The position numbers and the translations under genes are program-made. Shown here piece by piece: positions 63,191 through 64,000 of a DNA stretch of 64,000 bases; the first letter of the stretch is position 1; every line of letters starts with the position of its first letter. The notes beneath the pieces are model-generated. The model saw only the letters and a list, made by a program, of their open reading frames with translations, made no database searches and was not told the origin of the DNA. Location of the stretch: the NCBI GenBank assembly GCA_002699125.1, contig PABI01000100.1, positions 1 to 64,000 on the forward strand. Reading direction: 5' to 3'. The stretch is from Anaerolineaceae bacterium (lineage in GTDB: Bacteria; Chloroflexota; Anaerolineae; Promineifilales; Promineifilaceae).

Positions 63191-64000
63191 ATGCCATTAG
63201 TCGCTCATTCCGCACTACCTACCTTTGAGCAATTACGCCTGCAAGGCCAGGAAGTCCTGTCTCTGGATCATGCCCTGCACCAGGACATCCGTGAACTGCA
63301 CATTGGGCTGCTCAACATGATGCCCGATGCGGCACTTACCGTGACGGAGCAGCAATTTATGCGTCTGCTGGGCAGCTCAAACCAGATTGCCCAATTTTAC
63401 GTTTATCCCTTTTCTATCCCCGGCTTGCCCCGCAGCCGTGAGACTCAGGCCTACATTGATGAATATTACGCCAGCTTTGCGCAGCTTAAGGAAGAAGGGC
63501 TGGATGCGCTGGTGATCACCGGGGCCAATGTAGCCAATCCCACGCTGGAACAAGAACCCTTTTGGCAGCCACTGCAAGACGTCATCGCCTGGGCCACAGA
63601 AGGAGTCACCTCTGTGTTGTGCTCCTGCCTGGCTACCCATGCGCTGGTCAAGCAGCTTTACGGCATCAAGCGACAGCGCCTGCCCGCCAAAAAGTGGGGC
63701 GTGTATCCCCATCGCATCACCAGCAAGCAGCACCCGCTGCTGCGCCACATTAACACCCGGTTCGATGTGGTCCACTCCCGCTACAACGCAATCACCCGCG
63801 CCCAGCTGGAGGCGGCCGGATTGACAATTTTGGTAGAAAGTGAAACAGGTGGTGTCCACATGGCGGTTAGCCCCGATCAGTTTCGTCTGGTCTACTTTCA
63901 GGGGCACCCGGAGTATGATTACAACAGCTTGCTAAAAGAGTACAAGCGGGAGGTGCTGCGCTTTATTGCCGGGGAGATCAGCGACTATCCACCCCACCCG
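63191..64000 (+). CDS. metA: Homoserine O-acyltransferase MetA (3' end beyond window)
   Basis: Open from ATG 63191 to the window end, 270 residues read directly (MPLVAHSALPTFEQLRLQGQ and on). MetA acylates homoserine at the first step of methionine synthesis. The MetA core LNMMPDAALTVTEQQFMRLLG (in part) is present. The likely nucleophile is Cys144 in SVLCSCLATHA, and His239/Glu241 lie in QGHPEYD. The position that separates succinyl- from acetyl-transferases (TGAPxG or TGAPxE) is Ala115 (TGANVA), so the acyl donor is uncertain, more likely succinyl-CoA. The C-terminal end is missing. Confidence 0.93.
   Translation, partial: MPLVAHSALPTFEQLRLQGQEVLSLDHALHQDIRELHIGLLNMMPDAALTVTEQQFMRLLGSSNQIAQFYVYPFSIPGLPRSRETQAYIDEYYASFAQLKEEGLDALVITGANVANPTLEQEPFWQPLQDVIAWATEGVTSVLCSCLATHALVKQLYGIKRQRLPAKKWGVYPHRITSKQHPLLRHINTRFDVVHSRYNAITRAQLEAAGLTILVESETGGVHMAVSPDQFRLVYFQGHPEYDYNSLLKEYKREVLRFIAGEISDYPPHP

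Overview
The window looks like a chromosomal segment of a Chloroflexota bacterium (Anaerolineae/Caldilineae-like), about 55% G+C and densely packed with housekeeping genes. Supporting this placement (inference, moderate confidence): a B2-type tryptophan synthase beta chain, a MurA with Asp at the usual catalytic Cys, a BTAD/NB-ARC/TPR regulator, many lipoproteins and PD40/PQQ propellers, and many short intergenic palindromes. There is no phage, insertion sequence, CRISPR array, rRNA or tRNA that I can see.

Layout. 1-7.4 kb: a large SARP/BTAD-NB-ARC-TPR regulator, then a PP2C phosphatase/atypical Ser-Thr kinase pair behind a promoter with two operator-like palindromes, a Zn-ribbon membrane protein, and a cyclophilin. 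7.5-13.2 kb (minus): rpmH-rnpA-yidD-[PQQ propeller lipoprotein]-yidC-jag, with murA upstream. 13.4-18.3 kb: hydrolase, response regulator, rdgB, yceD, obgE-nadD. 18.7-29.5 kb: hybrid histidine kinase, SDR, a three-gene membrane/surface operon, glpX, and a SulP-STAS-rhodanese transporter. 29.7-36.4 kb (minus): secreted metallopeptidase, family-5 solute-binding lipoprotein, TPR/PsbP-like protein. 36.5-40.2 kb: phosphoesterase, MazG-like, gap, yvcK. 40.5-47.2 kb (plus): DUF6351 secreted protein, mtnA, and a CDP-sugar cassette. 47.6-48.1 kb: rpmG and rpmB. 48.4-60.3 kb (minus): a tryptophan cluster (trpB2, trpE, trpS, trpG, trpD, trpC) interrupted by a presequence-protease-like peptidase and two PsbP-like lipoproteins, headed by a tryptophan T-box leader with a good promoter. 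60.3-64 kb: small membrane protein, aroQ, orphan histidine kinase and the start of metA.

Two features span the window. First, the octamer ACGGCCGT (core CGGCCG, often AACGGCCGTT) occurs about 94 times by my eye count, against one or two expected by chance. It lies mostly inside genes, in all reading frames, and behaves like a cyanobacterial-HIP1-type highly iterated palindrome. Second, intergenic spaces hold several families of short palindromic repeats; some overlap the stop codons of neighbouring genes.

Functional links: aroQ and the trp cluster serve aromatic amino acid synthesis. The T-box would tie their expression to uncharged tRNA-Trp. rpmH/rnpA/yidD/yidC/jag serve translation and membrane insertion. 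glpX, gap and yvcK serve central carbon metabolism.
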